From: Lunularia cruciata
Taxonomy: Eukaryota > Streptophyta > Marchantiopsida > Lunulariales > Lunulariaceae
DNA: 64,000 nt
Assembly: GCA_948567375.1 (NCBI GenBank)
Contig: OX419755.1
Span: 62,686,944-62,750,943 of the forward strand
Reading direction: 5' to 3'
Numbering within the stretch: position 1 is the stretch's first letter; the number at the start of each line of letters is the position of its first letter. The notes beneath the pieces are model-generated. The model worked only from the letters and a program-made list of their open reading frames with translations, had not been told where the DNA came from and did not search any database. Shown here in pieces: positions 47,401 to 61,471 of this stretch. A program made the position numbers and the translations under genes.

Positions 47401-50400
47401 GCCTGAGCATCTGATCTCCGAGGGTTAAGAGGACTAAGATCTTGTGTGCTTATTCACGTAATCATAAGCAGGATTTTCGGCCACAACGAGTTGGCCACCT
47501 GTTTCGCTGGAAAAGTATAAAATCTACTGAAACATAGAAAGAAGAGGATCGGGGCTATGCGAGTGGTTTGCAATTATTTAGGTATTCCATGGTATTACCA
47601 GTTCTCTTGTAATTTCTGAAGATGAAAATTTTCAACTTGATGTCCCCGCAACTGCTTCCCTCGCATTTATGTTCCAATTAAGTGCAGCTTATCTTCTAAT
47701 ATTTTTGGAAGCGGACACCATGTTTGCGTGACAAAGCCTGCTCTCTTTTGCAACCTCACGTAAATCCACGTTTAAGGGCTCATGAAGATTTTGAGACTTT
47801 GAAATGACGTGTGTGGTAAGGCAGCAGACAATTGATCGAAAGCACCACCTTGACTATTTGCAGGATGGGATTGGTGACCAAAGCAAATGTCACCACCGTC
47901 TATCTCCTGCTGTTGTTTTCACGAGTAGGTTCAAGCAGCAGCAATTATTTTTGAATGAATCACAAGGACTGGAAGGTCGTCTTGTACTTTAGCTCGAGTG
48001 GGTAAGCGCTGCTACAACGGCAGACTCAAAAAGTTACGGGAATCTATTTACCTTTCAGATACAGCATCAACATTGCCATCCTTCCACAAAAGCTACTGTA
48101 GGTTGCTTTATCTTACACGCACTACCGCATTAGGTTGCGTTTATCTCCTGCGAGCACGCGGATGTGCATAAGAAAATTTTCTCTTGACAGTTACAAAGAT
48201 TCGATCTACTGGTATACCTCTGCTCCGCTCCACCAGCGCTGGAGTATGTTTTTGGCCTCTACTTGGAGAAGAAAAGGCTATGAAATTTTAATTCTCCTGC
48301 ATGCCACACCATTCCATTCCAAGACATCTTTTAAAAGATATCATAGTGTTCTTACCAAATTCATTTCAACATCAGTTATAGACGTGAAATGCTTCACAAT
48401 CATGACTCTGGAATTTCTTTTTAGTATTCGTAAACCCAAACACCAGACGTCACGTTGGTCGCCCAATCCATCTCCCTGCATAGATTTACTATCTTCCATA
48501 TTGATAATACTTCAATATCCTCCTTTCTCCCTTCATTGCTCGTGTCATGGGAATTTTAATCTCCCGTGAGATGTGGGTCTCTCTTTCTCTAGAGAGTTAT
48601 GTATGTCTGAATAACGCTGATCTATTTTGCTCTACGTCCTCTGCTCTTCGTTCTATTTATATATGTACGATGCAGAGAGAATACGCCGAGTAGATAAACG
48701 AGAAAGGAAATCTCTCGAATGGAGAAGCAGCCATGTTCATGCAGATGACGGGCCAGTCAACAGCAGTGGGAGAGTGACGAGATCCTCCTTCCTTGGGAGA
48801 AGCAAAGGGTTGGGGAGGGTTAATTTCATTGCCAGGAACGGGAAGGACCCACTGGGCTTGGCCGGTCACCAAGCATGCAGCAGAATGCTCGAGATTACAC
48901 TGAACTAGTAGATGTCCTTTGACCAAAAGAAGTTGGTTGCGGGATTTCAACCTTTAATACTACTGGGCGGTTAAAGTAGATTTCCAAAGCATGAGGTAGA
49001 AGCTGGATGTATTCAAGGAGTCATAAATTCAAAGAAATCAGAAGACAGTCATTGAAGACTTAATGCTGATAAAAAAAGGGAATTGAGAAACAAAAGAAGT
49101 CTTTGCTCAGGTTGGGGGCTCCTTTATAATGATTATCCCATTAGGACAACTTTTCGAGCCATTAATACACCGAGAATGAATACCACATACAGTACATAAT
49201 ACTGTAGTTGTATGGAGTGAAAGAGAAACCACAGACAGAAAGACCGACCGGATGACTCGATTGAGCAATGCCACCACCACTTCAAAGATTCTTTCTAACG
49301 AGGGATTGATTCCCTACCGTTCCACCGCATTATCAACCGACCTCAGGTATGGGCTACCCTTACCAAGTTTACATGAAACCCAGCGAGCGAGCCAGCTGCT
49401 ACTAATACTACTGTACCGTACTTCAACGTACAGTTTACTTTTATAGGCCACTTTGCGCTTTGAACCGAGTAGTACCGAGCAATTCTTCCCAAGGCAGTGT
49501 CTTCATGATATCATCGAAAGTTTGGAAAAGTTTGGATGAAGGAGCATCGATGGAAGGAAGGGACGAAGCCTTGATTTAGCTGGAGCTTGGCAGTGCACAT
49601 TCTGTATAGATATACAACAACTATTTGGCAAACAGCGATATAGTACGATAGCAGAAGTGGTAGTAATGCTGTTCCTCTGTTCGTTAGTAATGTAGAAGAA
49701 ACGCGACACACATAGGATAACATAAGTAACGTAGATAGAATGAATGAAGGTCAGACGTCGATTTCTTACTGAGCTCATTTATGTACAGTAGGATATATTT
49801 TGAAATGGAGATGGACGTTGATCTATTTCAGTATCAGTCAGTCAGGCAGTCAGGTTGGTAGGCAGGCAGGCAGTCGCTCTTTCTTTCTCTCTCTCTTGGA
49901 CAAATAAACTGGAAAGAGTCAATTGAACTGCTTCGAGCCCAAACTGCGCCCGCGAGCCTGCTCTCTCGAGGTTCGCTTGCTGGTGAGAAAGAGAAAAGAT
50001 CAAAAAGTGTTGGAGGATGAGGAGGTGTAGACGATGTACAGGATAAGTCTGGATATCTGTACGCGAGACAGGGAAGTCAAAGCGTAGAATGTAACAGTGA
50101 GATTCTTAAAGATCTTCCATTCCCCTAGACGACGGGAGATAAAGAGAGCTCGAGTAACAGCGAGGGAGGGAGAGAGAGAGCTGAGATGGCTAGCCCTCCA
50201 GGTGTAAGCTCTAATCGCCCGGATAACTCTCGCACAGTGATCGTTTGGAATGAGTGATGCTCGTCCGTTCCGCGAGTCATAACATCTCTCCATCCAGTCC
50301 AGCCCATCCTTGTCCATCCAGTCCGATCGCATTCATGGTTCCACTTCTACTACAATTCTACGACTGCTAGAAGAATTAATGTTATTTTAATGATAGAGAG

Positions 50401-52753
50401 ACTGAGCCTGATACTGCTACTAATCCTACTGCCAGTGCTGTAGAAGTAGTACTACTACTATCAACAATCTATAAGAACACCAAATGTAGGGTCGGGTTGC
50501 CCACGGTACCACTGGCTGGCTAACTTAAGTCTCTGAGCTGCAGAATTTCTTCTCGTAAATGGTGCAATGATTTCTTATCTTCAGTACAGGAGATCCTTTT
50601 CCCGACTTAAGCCTCCTACTTATTGAAGTTTTGAACAGTTTCACTTGGCCTTCTTTTCTCCCAGTCCGTATACTTACAGCAGTAGCAGCAGCCGACTCTT
50701 CCATTACAGTGCTATCTGATTTGCAGCAAGTAATTGTAGATGAACGTTCTCACACGCTCTAAAATTAAATTATGACCCGAACTATTCTAACGACAATGAC
50801 CACTGCAGCAGCAGCACTGCTTGTCACATGCTTCACTTGGTTGCGCAATAGAGCTGAACTGAGAGCAGCCAGCCAGCCAGCCAGCCGACTACTGTACGTA
50901 TCACTTGCCACCATGCACTCAAATCACATATGACTCAAACAAACGTTTCATATCGACGGACACCGGTTCAGGAGGCCCGTAGTGGAGAGAAGAGAATTTT
51001 CACGCAATTTGTTTCAGGCACTGGATCGACAGAAGTGATGTGAGAGAGTGTGGCCAACTGATTTCACTGAAACTTGTTATTCTGCTCCTGATGGATGGGT
51101 AGCAGTCAACCGCGCAAGTTTAGGGTCGTTAGCATGTTAAGGTAATAAATATGAGCATCTTCACTCTCTTACCTTTAAGGGACATTTCGGACCACTTCTA
51201 TCCCATTAAGGTAGAAGAATTCGACGGATTAATGTGTCCCTCATAGTCGTAATGGTCCGTTCGTACGTTCGCTCGCGTGAGAGGATTGAGGGTTTACTTA
51301 TTTCTCTCACGAGGCGCAAAACAACAAACAACCAACACCGAGAAAGAAGAAGATCAGAGTTATGGTGAGAGTTATGGTAGAGACTTCATTCTTTTTGTCC
51401 GTCCAGGTCTAATTTGCGCTTTTATTATCGGATGTTCTAGAGATACATATGTCTGTGCCAACATCGATGGTAGCTTCGAACCTTCAGACTTTATTCATTA
51501 CAGACAGCCCACATGAAGGAAGAGTGCAAGCGGAAGACCCAACATCAGCACCTGGCTTCTATAAGCTGGGACGCCACAGAAACAACCGGACAGATGTACA
51601 CGATAATGCAAAAGACGGAGCTCGGTACACATATGCAAGCTCACGTAACGCATAAGCGAATCTGGGTAAGTATATTAACGAATCGATGTGGGCTGAAGTG
51701 AAGCTCGAAATAGAGAATCATTGGTAGAAATGTACAGATGTACATGCACAAATTACCATGCTCACTCATCCTGATCACAAGATTCGGTACAGCAATGCTA
51801 TCGATGTCAGTGCTGCAAGTCTTAGCAGACATTACTCAGACGTGTAGAAGTCCAGTTCCCAAATCACAGAAAACGATCCGTGAATTCAAATAGAATAGCC
51901 AGGGATCGGATACACAACATAGAGAGAAGAATTCTACAAGCATTGAATAAGTGAATGAATGGATAGGAATACCAGACTCAAATGATTTGAAGATTCCAAA
52001 TGACTCATTTACAGTTTGCTTATAGATACAGCCTTCAACTCGATTCTTGCCTTGAAAACTGCAGATCTGCATTAGGTCTAATGAAAAGAATGTGATGTAA
52101 ACACAAGAGCCCTATAAGGGGTTTTTCACAGGTGGGTCTAATCTGTTCTTCTCAAATTGCTACTCCCTGATCTGTAAAGCCCTTCAAAAGAGTGACTGTT
52201 CTACTTACAAGGAAATGCCGTATTGAAGGTGTTGTGAAGGGTTGAGCAAGGTCGAGAATGCGAGGTCGAAGGATAAAGGATTGATCGATACGTGGCCATG
52301 GGGATCGAGGAGAGGAGATCGAGGCTGCTAGATGGGGCGATCACTTGTTGCGCATGCCCATGAGGAGGTCACTCAAACCTCTGCAGTACTTTTTTCTAAG
52401 GCTGCTAGCTACGACTACAAGAATGTCGATTGATGATGTAACGTTGATGATGATTGATGATGATCTCAAGTGGGCTGGGTGGCGGGCTGGGTGGGCTGCT
52501 GATCATGGAGAGAGCATTTCTCATTACCCCCACGCACTGCACTGCACTGAACTGAACTGAACTAATTTCGGTCTGTCTGTCTACTTTCCGATTGATCTAA
52601 TCTTTGGAGGGTACATTAGTGTCATGCTTAGTAGCAAACCACTCTTAACTGTGTGTAGAGTGTACAAAGATAAGAGGGGGCTTGTTACAAAGCAAGGAGT
52701 CTTATTTTTCGTCGATATCTTGAAAAAGATGAGATTCTTCTTCATGCGGTCGG

Positions 52754-54410
52754 TCATTGCGATCCAGCAGACATGTCTTCGTCTGCATCGTCCTCAGAAG
52801 CGTTCTCCTCCTCATCCTCGCAAGAGTCAACGCCATGGGGTGCGTGACCATTGCCGAAAGCTCGGATGTGGTCCTTTAACGACCTTTTGTGCTTGAAGTC
52901 CGACCCACATATGCAAAACCAAAGTTTTCCACAATTCTTCTCGTGTGTCCTCCAATCGCCACGGACTGCGAAAGCTTTGTTGCACTTTCGGCACATGAAT
53001 GGTTTGATTCCGTGCTTTCTCTTGTAATGAGTTTGGAGCGTTCGGAAATCCTTCAGAGGCTTGGCCCGAGGGTGATCGATGTTGTTCCGGCAACCTTGCG
53101 CACAGCAGTAGCATGGCAATCGTAGCATTGCTGTGGGCTGAGTTCCTCGTAGGGACTCCGGTCCTTTCCGGTATTGTGAGCCATGTCCCCACATGTGCAT
53201 CTGTACAGACAGAAATGAAGAGAAATCATGAATCCATTTGCTCTCGAGACCATAATTAATGCCGACGACAGCGCCCATTGTCAATGCTAAACTCGCTCTA
53301 AGCCACTGTTCCTGTGCAAGTACCAATGAAGTATACAGCTTTAAATTCTCCAAGATGCTCCGACCAGCTGTTGCAATCTGTGGTGTTTAACGTAGCTAGC
53401 AGTAGAATACCATAACTATATCCAGATGTGGATTCAATAATTATAATATAAATCATTCTTCTCGTATGAAAACAACATGCACCCACGAGTTTGCATCTCT
53501 CAATTCTTGGAGTGCAATTAATAATCTATATTATCACTCTTTCGAGCTCGACGAGAATTCTTTCATACTACTGCTGGAACCAGTATTAACACAGCGAGAA
53601 GATAAGAGATCTGAGTGTGGGACTGACCTGCATGTTATTGTATCGGTTGAAAGTCTTGCTGCATACGGGGCAAGAAAACTGCGTGGGACCGACGAGTATC
53701 TGAGCAGGAGTGGGAATCCAATATTGGCCATCAGGCAGTCGTCCTCGAGCTCGGTTGAAGCGGTCCTTGTCCAGACCGCCCATGGGACTCTCGTAGTTGA
53801 GGCTACCCATCATTCCCTCGACCACGGAGCTTCGCAAGCTGCTCATCATTGAGCAATCAGAAGAGGATGGGGGTCCAATATGCAGCGCAACGGTGACATT
53901 CTCATCAGGTTCATTCTCGTCGACAGGGCCAGACGACGAGGCGCTAGGTAAGAGAATAGCTGTTCGGAGAGGGCCTGCTTCTTCCTGCTGCTGCTGCTGG
54001 TTCTGGTATTTCTGGTTCATGGCAGAGCTGGAGGAGTTGTTTGTGGGAGGGCTTAGACTCAGAAAGGGAAGGGCTTGAGCGTTCCTGGCTGGAGCAGGTG
54101 AAGGGCATCGCCGTTGGTGATTGTAGTGGGTCTGCGCAGTTTGGTAGAATTGACTGTGAGGACCACCGAAGATATTGTAATGGGATGCGGCTGAGGCCGG
54201 AGAATCGGCTCCTGAGGATGGGCCGGATACGCTGAAAGAAGTCCCAGCATTGTCCTCCGAAGTAAACGGGATGGCCACGGGTAATTGGGTCACAGGGGAA
54301 GCCAAGTGTGGTTTCAACCATTCACAGAAGGGGAGAGGGTGCGCTGTGATGGAACTCAGGGAACGGGGCACCGCCACCGAGCTACTCTGGGCGTGGTACC
54401 TTGAGCTCAT
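52754..54410 (-). CDS. WIP: WIP-family C2H2 zinc-finger transcription factor (2 exons)
   Basis: Exons 54410-53628 (783 nt) and 53200-52754 (447 nt) are joined in phase 0 by a 427-nt GT-AG intron; the product is 409 residues. WIP proteins (TT1, NTT and relatives) are nuclear transcription factors of plant development; the liverwort member is known to act in air-pore formation. N-terminal motifs typical of the family: FCEWLKPHL (28-36), ALPFLSLSP (113-121) and [11 protein letters not shown] (172-182), with a short Gln run at 138-142. The WIP domain begins [18 protein letters not shown] at 230. Zinc finger 1 has Cys247, Cys250, His263 and His267, and the intron cuts it after NMQ261. The second exon carries the other three finger-like modules ([64 protein letters not shown]). 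The acidic tail follows GNGHAPHG. The start is the first in-frame ATG and gives the usual N-terminal spacing. Nothing looks broken. Confidence 0.95.
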
Positions 54411-55640
54411 CGTGCTCAGAACCCCTCCTTCTTCCTCCCCTCGAGAGCCCACTTCGAATGTCGGTTTCGTTAGGAGCCCCAGATTGACTGACTGACTGAT
54501 CTTCCTTGAAAGATGATCGAGCAAACCAACAACCTGTGTCTTCTGTAGTAGCTGTTGATGAACTACTCAGATGTGTACTTTAATCCAGCGCGGATCTAGA
54601 TAGTACTCTAGCTTCGAGCTCAACTTGTAGTATCCTTGTTCCCCTCCAACTGAAAGACTACTAACCTGTCTGACTGCTTCTTCTTCTTCTTCTTCTTCTT
54701 CTTCTTCTTCTGCTTCTTCTTGAGCCTGGGTCAACAAGAACAACGAAGAACAACTTTCCACTTTGGGGAGTTTGAGCTTGGAGATAGAGCAGCTCGAGGT
54801 GATGATGTTGATGATGATAATGATGGTTTGTGATCGCTATTCAGAAACTCCGACTACCCGCCGAATCCAATGATCCATGACAACTGAGTCGACTGCGTAT
54901 AAACATTCTTGGAGAGCGTCAGAGACGGAAATTTCTCGAGCAACAATTCCAATGCTGCTATACTTTGATTGATACCTTTGCTTCCCTGTCTGTACACTTT
55001 TCTAAAGAAGAAATGCAGAAGCCAGTTAGATCAGTTCTTCAACTAAACAGACCCTTCACTTGCTTGCTTTTCTCCGAACGTTGCTCGCTCCCGTTGTGGC
55101 TGGCTGTACCAGCTAGAGACTGTTGTCTTGTTCTTGTTCTTCTTCACAGAAGCAGCCGTGTTCCAGTAGTACACTGTTATCGATCGATGTACACAGTAAA
55201 TGAGATTCTCTTGACGCGCGGCTGCCTAAGTTTCGTGCTAGGTCACCGAGTGACTGAGAGAGATGTTGAGTACATGACTGAGTGAGACAGACACATTTAA
55301 TTCGCGCACAAGAGCGAACGATCGGAAGATGGAATTCCTTCTTGCAGACACTAAGCTTAGAGAGAGCTCGACGACAACAACATGAGGCAGGCAGGTTGTA
55401 ATCACGAGTCGTAGTACATTCTAAGGGAAGTAGATGAGGAAGAAGTGAAGTGAGTAAAGTAAAATGGCCCCGTGGGCACTTAAGAGAGGGAATTCTAGAG
55501 TGAGAGAGAGAGTACCGTAGTAGCCAAGGTGTGAAAATGACAAGTTTGAAACCATATACCCACTGGAGAAGAGGAGAGAGAGAGGGGAAGAGCTGCAACT
55601 CAGTGAAGTGCTACTGCTGTTATGATGGATGGGGATAGAT
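54411..55640 (-). promoter_or_regulatory. WIP gene leader and proximal upstream region
   Basis: The minus-strand frame stays open for about 150 nt upstream of the WIP ATG but has no earlier ATG, so this is non-coding leader. A GAA/TTC run lies about 270 bases upstream and CT-rich patches around 55.5 kb, composition often seen in plant leaders and core promoters. The transcription start cannot be placed from sequence alone. Confidence 0.4.
54678..54710. repeat. (TTC)11 microsatellite upstream of WIP
   Basis: Eleven TTC units on the plus strand (GAA on the WIP sense strand). Confidence 0.95.
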
Positions 55641-58000
55641 ATCTATGTAGAAGTAGACGAAGAAGAAGAATCAGGGGGTCGGAACGGAGAGGACCCGCCC
55701 GGCCTGGGATCGGACTGGACCCGCGTTGTCAGGGAAGGGCAAGGAAGGAAATCCGCCGGCGAGAGAAAGAGCGAAATCCTTGGGTGAGAAATTAACAATT
55801 AATTTAAAAGACGTGCGCGCCACCTTTAAGAGGGCTGGCTGGCCCACCGGTAACCGTAATCGCTAAATATGTCGCCAAAATAGTAAGGATCAAGGTCCCC
55901 CCAAATATCCTGGACATCTGTTTCTCTCTCTGCGCCTTACGTAGCATACGGTCATATATTATGTCCTAGAAGAGGCTACGGTCCTCGAACAAGCTTTCCC
56001 ATACAAATATGAGCCGCGGCGGTGGGCTGTCCCTTTGCCTTTCACGTGCGCAGCCCGGCACTTGGGGCCGGAATTTAGTAGAACCTCAGGCGTGGCGACC
56101 GCCCATTGCCGGGCCTTCGGCATCATGCAACGGGAAGGGGGCAAGCAAAGTCTTCGTCAGGAGCCATCAGCCTCCGACCACCTCTGACATCCCGTAACTC
56201 TGCGAGTCAACCTCTAGTTAAGCTGCTATGTCGTTTCTGTAGTGGTAGACGAGTCGGGACGGCGGCAAGGCCAATCGATTGCGCGACGTCGCGCTGGAAA
56301 CACTTTCTTCTCTCGTGATCGTGAGGGTTTTAGGCGTGTTTATGAAGCCTTTTGTCATGCGTTGGATTTCGGACCTCTTACTCGTCCTCCTTCACCTCCG
56401 CGGTAGACCGCAAATTATGTTCGGCTGCTTTCCACGTGCTGCCTTCCAATTTGCTACCAATTGTTTCCCTCTCCTACATCGTGATACCCAACGAGCTCAA
56501 CTACGTCGCAAATGAAAGATACTACAGTCGTAATGCTCGGATATGGTGGTGCTATCAATTCTGCAGACCACAGTAGCAGCAAGGATCAGAGCGCCGCCGG
56601 CCGCTTTACAAATTTCATTTTGTGCCAGTTTTTGTAAGAGTACGTTCATTCGTAACTCTTTTATCAGGCAGAGAGAGAGTGAGAGAGAGTTAGATCTTCG
56701 TCTTATCCTCGAGATTCAAGCAGCGAGAGAGAGAAGAGAAGCATCCGTTTGCCACGGCCAGAGAGGGAGAGAGCCGGGGGGAGGTGGGGGATGGTCAAAG
56801 ACAGTACTACTGGTAGTACACAGGCAGATAAGCACACGCCGCAGGCGGGGGGGCATGCTGTCTTTTTAGGCTTCTTTCCCGACAGTCAGGAATCCCAGGC
56901 AAAGGCAAAGACTGCACTACTGCGCTACAGTACATACTATATTTTGTGCCCACCACACCCCCTAACAATAATAAGATGGGCTTTTTCCCTTTGATCCCTC
57001 TTCTCCTCGAGTCCTCGTAATACTTTTACTACTCCAGTACTCTACGGTCACCACCACCACCACCACTACTACTACTTAGAAGAGTGAGTGAGTGAGTGAG
57101 TACTACGACTACATGCAACAGACAACGGCGCAGAAAATCCAATAACTGTTCTTCTTGCCCTCCCTCCATCCTCTCCCCTGTACTGTACTGACTAATTTTT
57201 CGTTTCACAAATCGATGGTGTTGTCAGTATGGATTTGTTCTTCCTCGTACGGAGTATTATCTTAGCTTATGGGTCCTCGGGGCTCCAGGCTTGGCTTGAC
57301 CACCACGCTCGTTAACTGCCACACTTACTGAACATTCGAAAGCCGCTCTTCTGTTTCAAGTGAATGAATATGACACTGGAAGGAAATTCAATTTGGTATG
57401 TTTTGCTTCCTTGTAAGTTCCTTGTTCGTGGGCGTGCATGTGAGTCGAGGGTGAGACATGGCACAGGCCTAGTGGGATAGTTGCAAGACTTGACGTTAGT
57501 TCTACACATATCGATTGGGGAATCATGTCAGAAGCGAAGCAAGACTGCCTAAATTGGCGAGCTGGGGATGGTTTATCTCGTGGTTAAGATGCATTTGAAC
57601 CGTCGATCCCGTTGAGCTGGGACTCTCACGTCAAGCGTTGTTCTCGTCTCTGTCACACGTGCTTCCTGCCCAACTACTTTCTTTGGCAATCAACGGAAAA
57701 ACATCGAACGCAGCACCGTAGTCGACTTGCATCGCCCAGCAAGCAGAGCCGCAGCAGGCGGCAGAGATGGTTATTTGTACCACTAGACACGTCTACTGTT
57801 AACAGGAGTAATGTACCTACATATAAAGATGTTCTGATTACTGTTATATCTTGTCATCGGAACCCTTGGTTCCGAACAGAAGAAGGAAGAAGCTGCTCAG
57901 AGTTTTAGAATCATAATAATGAATCCCCTTGCAGAATGGAATTTGGGACTGTGGTCCTCCGGCTTTCAAGACAAGCAAGCAAGTACTCACACACACTTAA

Positions 58001-58032
58001 ACTCTCTCTCTTCTCTCTCTCTCTCTCTCTCG
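58001..58032. repeat. (CT)n tract
   Basis: Nearly pure CT run; one of several CT/GA tracts in this region. Confidence 0.85.
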
Positions 58033-59633
58033 CGCGCTCTGTGTTTGTAGAGGCTTCTGTCATTCCATAAGGCCAGGCCATGGATGCTTATTCTCCTCCT
58101 GCTACTGCTGCTGCAGCTACGGATGGTACAGAACTCAACTGATGAGCTGAACAGAGAACTGTCCACATTAAAATGGACCGATTTAACCAAAAACCCTATT
58201 TAGTATCCTTTGCAGCACCAAACGAGAGAGAAGAGAAGGTAGAGGAAAAGGGAGAGCGAGAGATATATCTTTCAATTATCCATATAATATACATCAAGCT
58301 ACTTCAGCGGCGCAACGACGACGAGGTTTACGACGTAAGAAGGATTGAGAGAGAGAAACAAGGGAGAGTAGGAGGAAAAGGATGAAGACGAAGGAAGGAT
58401 GAGGCACAATTTACCCACCGACCCAAGGAGCGGGAGGCAGGATCTCTCGTCATTGGGAGAATGGTGGGCAGCGCGAATGAGCGAGGGAAGTTTCTGGCCG
58501 GTACGCCTGGAGAAAGCGCGGCTAGGCACCTTGGTTGCCCGTCGATTCGTCATCTTTGACCGGCCATCGAACGGCATTTGCTGCATATCAAGGTTTGGAT
58601 GGCAGTCCCTGTTCCCTCTTATTTGGACAACATCTGACACAAACTGCCCTTCCCTGCCCCTGCCCCACTTCCCTCCTTAATCAACCTACCACCCCATTTG
58701 GTGCTCTTTAATTAAGTTCTCGCTCAGTCGTGCCTAATGGCGGGTCCCCCACCCAGACCTTCCAGTGTTCTTGGTCTTGTCTAATTTAGACCGGTTTATT
58801 GTTCTCTGCTTGCCTTGAGCTAGTAGTCTCAGCCTCCTAAAATAGCTGTCCCTCCAGTCAAACATGCTTCCGATGCTAATCATTATTGTTATCACTAATC
58901 TCCCTCACTATGGACCACCTCCACATGCACTATCTGTGAGAAGACAACGCGAGTGAGCGAGCGAGCTAGAAAAAGAGTTTGTCTGTCACGGGAGAAGATT
59001 CAGAAGAAGGCTATGGCTGCTACTATCACGCTGCTACTACTACTACTCCTCCTCCTACTACTACCACTACAACTCCTACTACTTATTACTGACTGCAGTG
59101 CACTTCTGTGCAATTCACTGCTGCCTGCGTGTGTGTGTGCGCGCGCGGGTCCACATTATGCTTTTTGCTGCAGGAGCTGCTCCTGACTGACTACTGACGG
59201 ACTGCCTGAATTACTTCTTCCTCCATAGACCTGTGAGGAAAAGGAGGAGCTCGTTGATCCCTTCACAATCCTGATGCCTAACTACTGAGCTCAGGGACCT
59301 CCACACACAGCGTCGCACTCATGAGACGACTTCTTAAACACATATAGTTGTAATGTATATTTTGCGTCAATTTATTCGCCCGTAGAATGATGGGTAAAGT
59401 GGAAAAAACGCAAATTGAGGCCGGAGAACGAAGGGACTCGAAGAATTCTGCACTTGGAGAGAAACAAGACAACCCGGGACCACCGATTTCTTTCATATGG
59501 AGGGAGGAAAGAGAGAGAAGGGATGGAGAGAGGGCGGGGCTATAAGACAATCATAGGGCTACCCAATATGAGTGAAGAGATTCGGATAAGAATGTCACTT
59601 CCACAACACACTCTCAGGCATCCATCCGGCCGG

Positions 59634-59657
59634 GCAGGCAGGCAGGCAGGCAGGCAG
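59634..59657. repeat. (GGCA)n tract
   Basis: Six or so GGCA units in the context CGGGCAGGCAGG. Confidence 0.85.
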
Positions 59658-59931
59658 TCAGTAATGCAGGCAGCAATGTACTCATCATACATATTGGTGG
59701 GCCAATTTCTTCTGCTCACTGCTGCTGCTGTTTGCTGCTACTACTACTACTACTAATGGTACCAGGTACAACAATGCACAGCAAAAGAAGACGAACACAA
59801 CGACGATAACGTACTGTATTAGTAGTATGAAAGCATCAGTCGTTGTATACAAGGACACTATGAGGAGAATACGAGTTCCCTACCAATGTACTTCTTACAG
59901 TAGTGGTTTGGATTGGATTGCAGTGAACTAA

Positions 59932-59955
59932 GTTGGGTTGGGTTGGGTTGGGTTG
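59932..59955. repeat. (TTGGG)n tract
   Basis: Four clean TTGGG pentamers. Not the plant telomere unit (TTTAGGG). Confidence 0.85.
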
Positions 59956-61449
59956 TGGTTGAGTTGACGTAGACCTCCCTCCACGTTATATGCTGCTTGC
60001 TGCTAAACAGTATCTTTGATGTTATACAGGAACAGTGCTGCTGTTATCGAGAAGAGGCGGTAGATAGACAGGAACTAACCAATGGAAGAATTGGGCGGAA
60101 TGAAGGGGTTTAGGGTGGGGGTAGTAGTCGTCAAGGATGACGAAAGCACACAGAACAGACGAGTCTACAACTGTAGTGTAATTAGAAATAGAATCTTGTC
60201 CCATGAGTTGACTCAACTTGGTGTTGCTGCTCTGACTCGAATAGTCCGGAGAATCGTTTCAGCATCGAGCTGTTGAAATTTTCTCCAGGGAAAGTGTAGC
60301 AAAGTGGCGACCACGATCGGGATACTTGGATCAGACAAGTTGACAGGTAAAAGCATGATCTCATGCGAAAATAATGAACATGCGTTCAAATCATACCACC
60401 AAGGACGAGAGAGACTGGCCCCCGACCGGACCGAGGAGAGGCGAGGCTTGGTAAGGGGAAGGAACAATTCAATCGAATCTTGATTGATTGACTGATCGAG
60501 TTCAGAGAATGACTCGTACAAGTATTATGTGGATAGATAGAGTATTCCCGGGCTCTTGGCGTTGCATAATTAGTTCCTAGATTCTACATGCTGGCACGTC
60601 AAAGACACTACGAGCGATCATGGTCCCGGGCGATAGAAGAGAAGAGAGAGGGGCCCCATCGCATGGGAAGCCAATACCTATCGGTGGCATCTAACATAAT
60701 TTGCAATAGGACAAGGCCCACGTGGTCTCCACAAGACTAATGTTGACGATCTAATCGTTCCCTTCCTCCATTTCACTGGCAAACGAAAGCTACTACGGTA
60801 CTCTTGCTTGCTAAGCTCCTCCTCAATCATCACCCCAATTCCCCTTTCAAACATCTTTCCCATCTTTCTCATGCCCAAAAGGTCCTCTCCAACAACGGCT
60901 CAGTTTGTTTCTTTTCTTCTCATCTCCCACTATACTTTGTGGTTGAATAAATAATACATGTTGTACGGTACCATTCCATTTCATACTCCATGCGACAGAG
61001 AGATTGCTTATCGCTTCCTTTGCCTCATCAACATAACATCATGAACAAGAAGCTGTAAAGATATTTCCAGGACAAATGATCGCCTTATTAAAAGTGCAAT
61101 TCACTCTGCAAAATGCTGCAATGCAATGCTGTACTCCGAGGCCAGAGAGGTAAAAGCGGACAGAAGCAGAAGCATCACCATCTACAGTATCTAGCTAGTC
61201 CAGTCCAGTCCAGTCCAGCCAAGCCAAATCTCTGAATTGTACATACAGTAGAATGATTCAAATCATATCGAACCGGACCTCACCTTACCTCATCGCTGAC
61301 ATCCTATTACTTCAGTTCGTATGTTGCGTGAAAGTTGTTAAAACCTTCGATAGCCATAATGAGTAATTAAGCATCCCTGCTTTTGCCCACATAAGCCCCA
61401 AAAACATCAATTTATAGAACGTTCCAATCCCCGGTCCAAATTCATCTCC

Positions 61450-61471
61450 ATCATCATCATCATCATCATCA
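61450..61471. repeat. (ATC)n microsatellite
   Basis: Seven to eight ATC units. Confidence 0.85.

Larger units (their letters stand above)
41750..52753. other. Gene-poor region with scattered repeats
   Basis: I examined the open frames here (for example 42209-41859, 43352-43600, 45170-44868, 45500-45874, 48135-48569) and recognise none. There is an AT-rich pocket at about 42.55-43.1 kb, a hairpin at 44426, a GC-rich patch at 45.5-45.8 kb with a locally repeated GGGGGACATG-GGG-CCC motif, and several trinucleotide runs (CTA/TAC) from 44.8 kb on. Genes with many short exons could be hidden, and the last part should contain the WIP 3' UTR. Confidence 0.45.

Noticed and set aside
54567-54761. Glu-rich 64-residue frame upstream of WIP as an upstream ORF
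   Set aside because: It has no ATG (begins at GTG) and its Glu run is just the GAA microsatellite.
57612-57908. 98-residue frame with Cys/His spacing suggestive of an SBP-type zinc finger
   Set aside because: Cys and His spacing does not fit the SBP pattern and no flanking exon is seen.
59932-59955. Possible interstitial telomere repeat
   Set aside because: The unit is TTGGG, not the plant telomere TTTAGGG.
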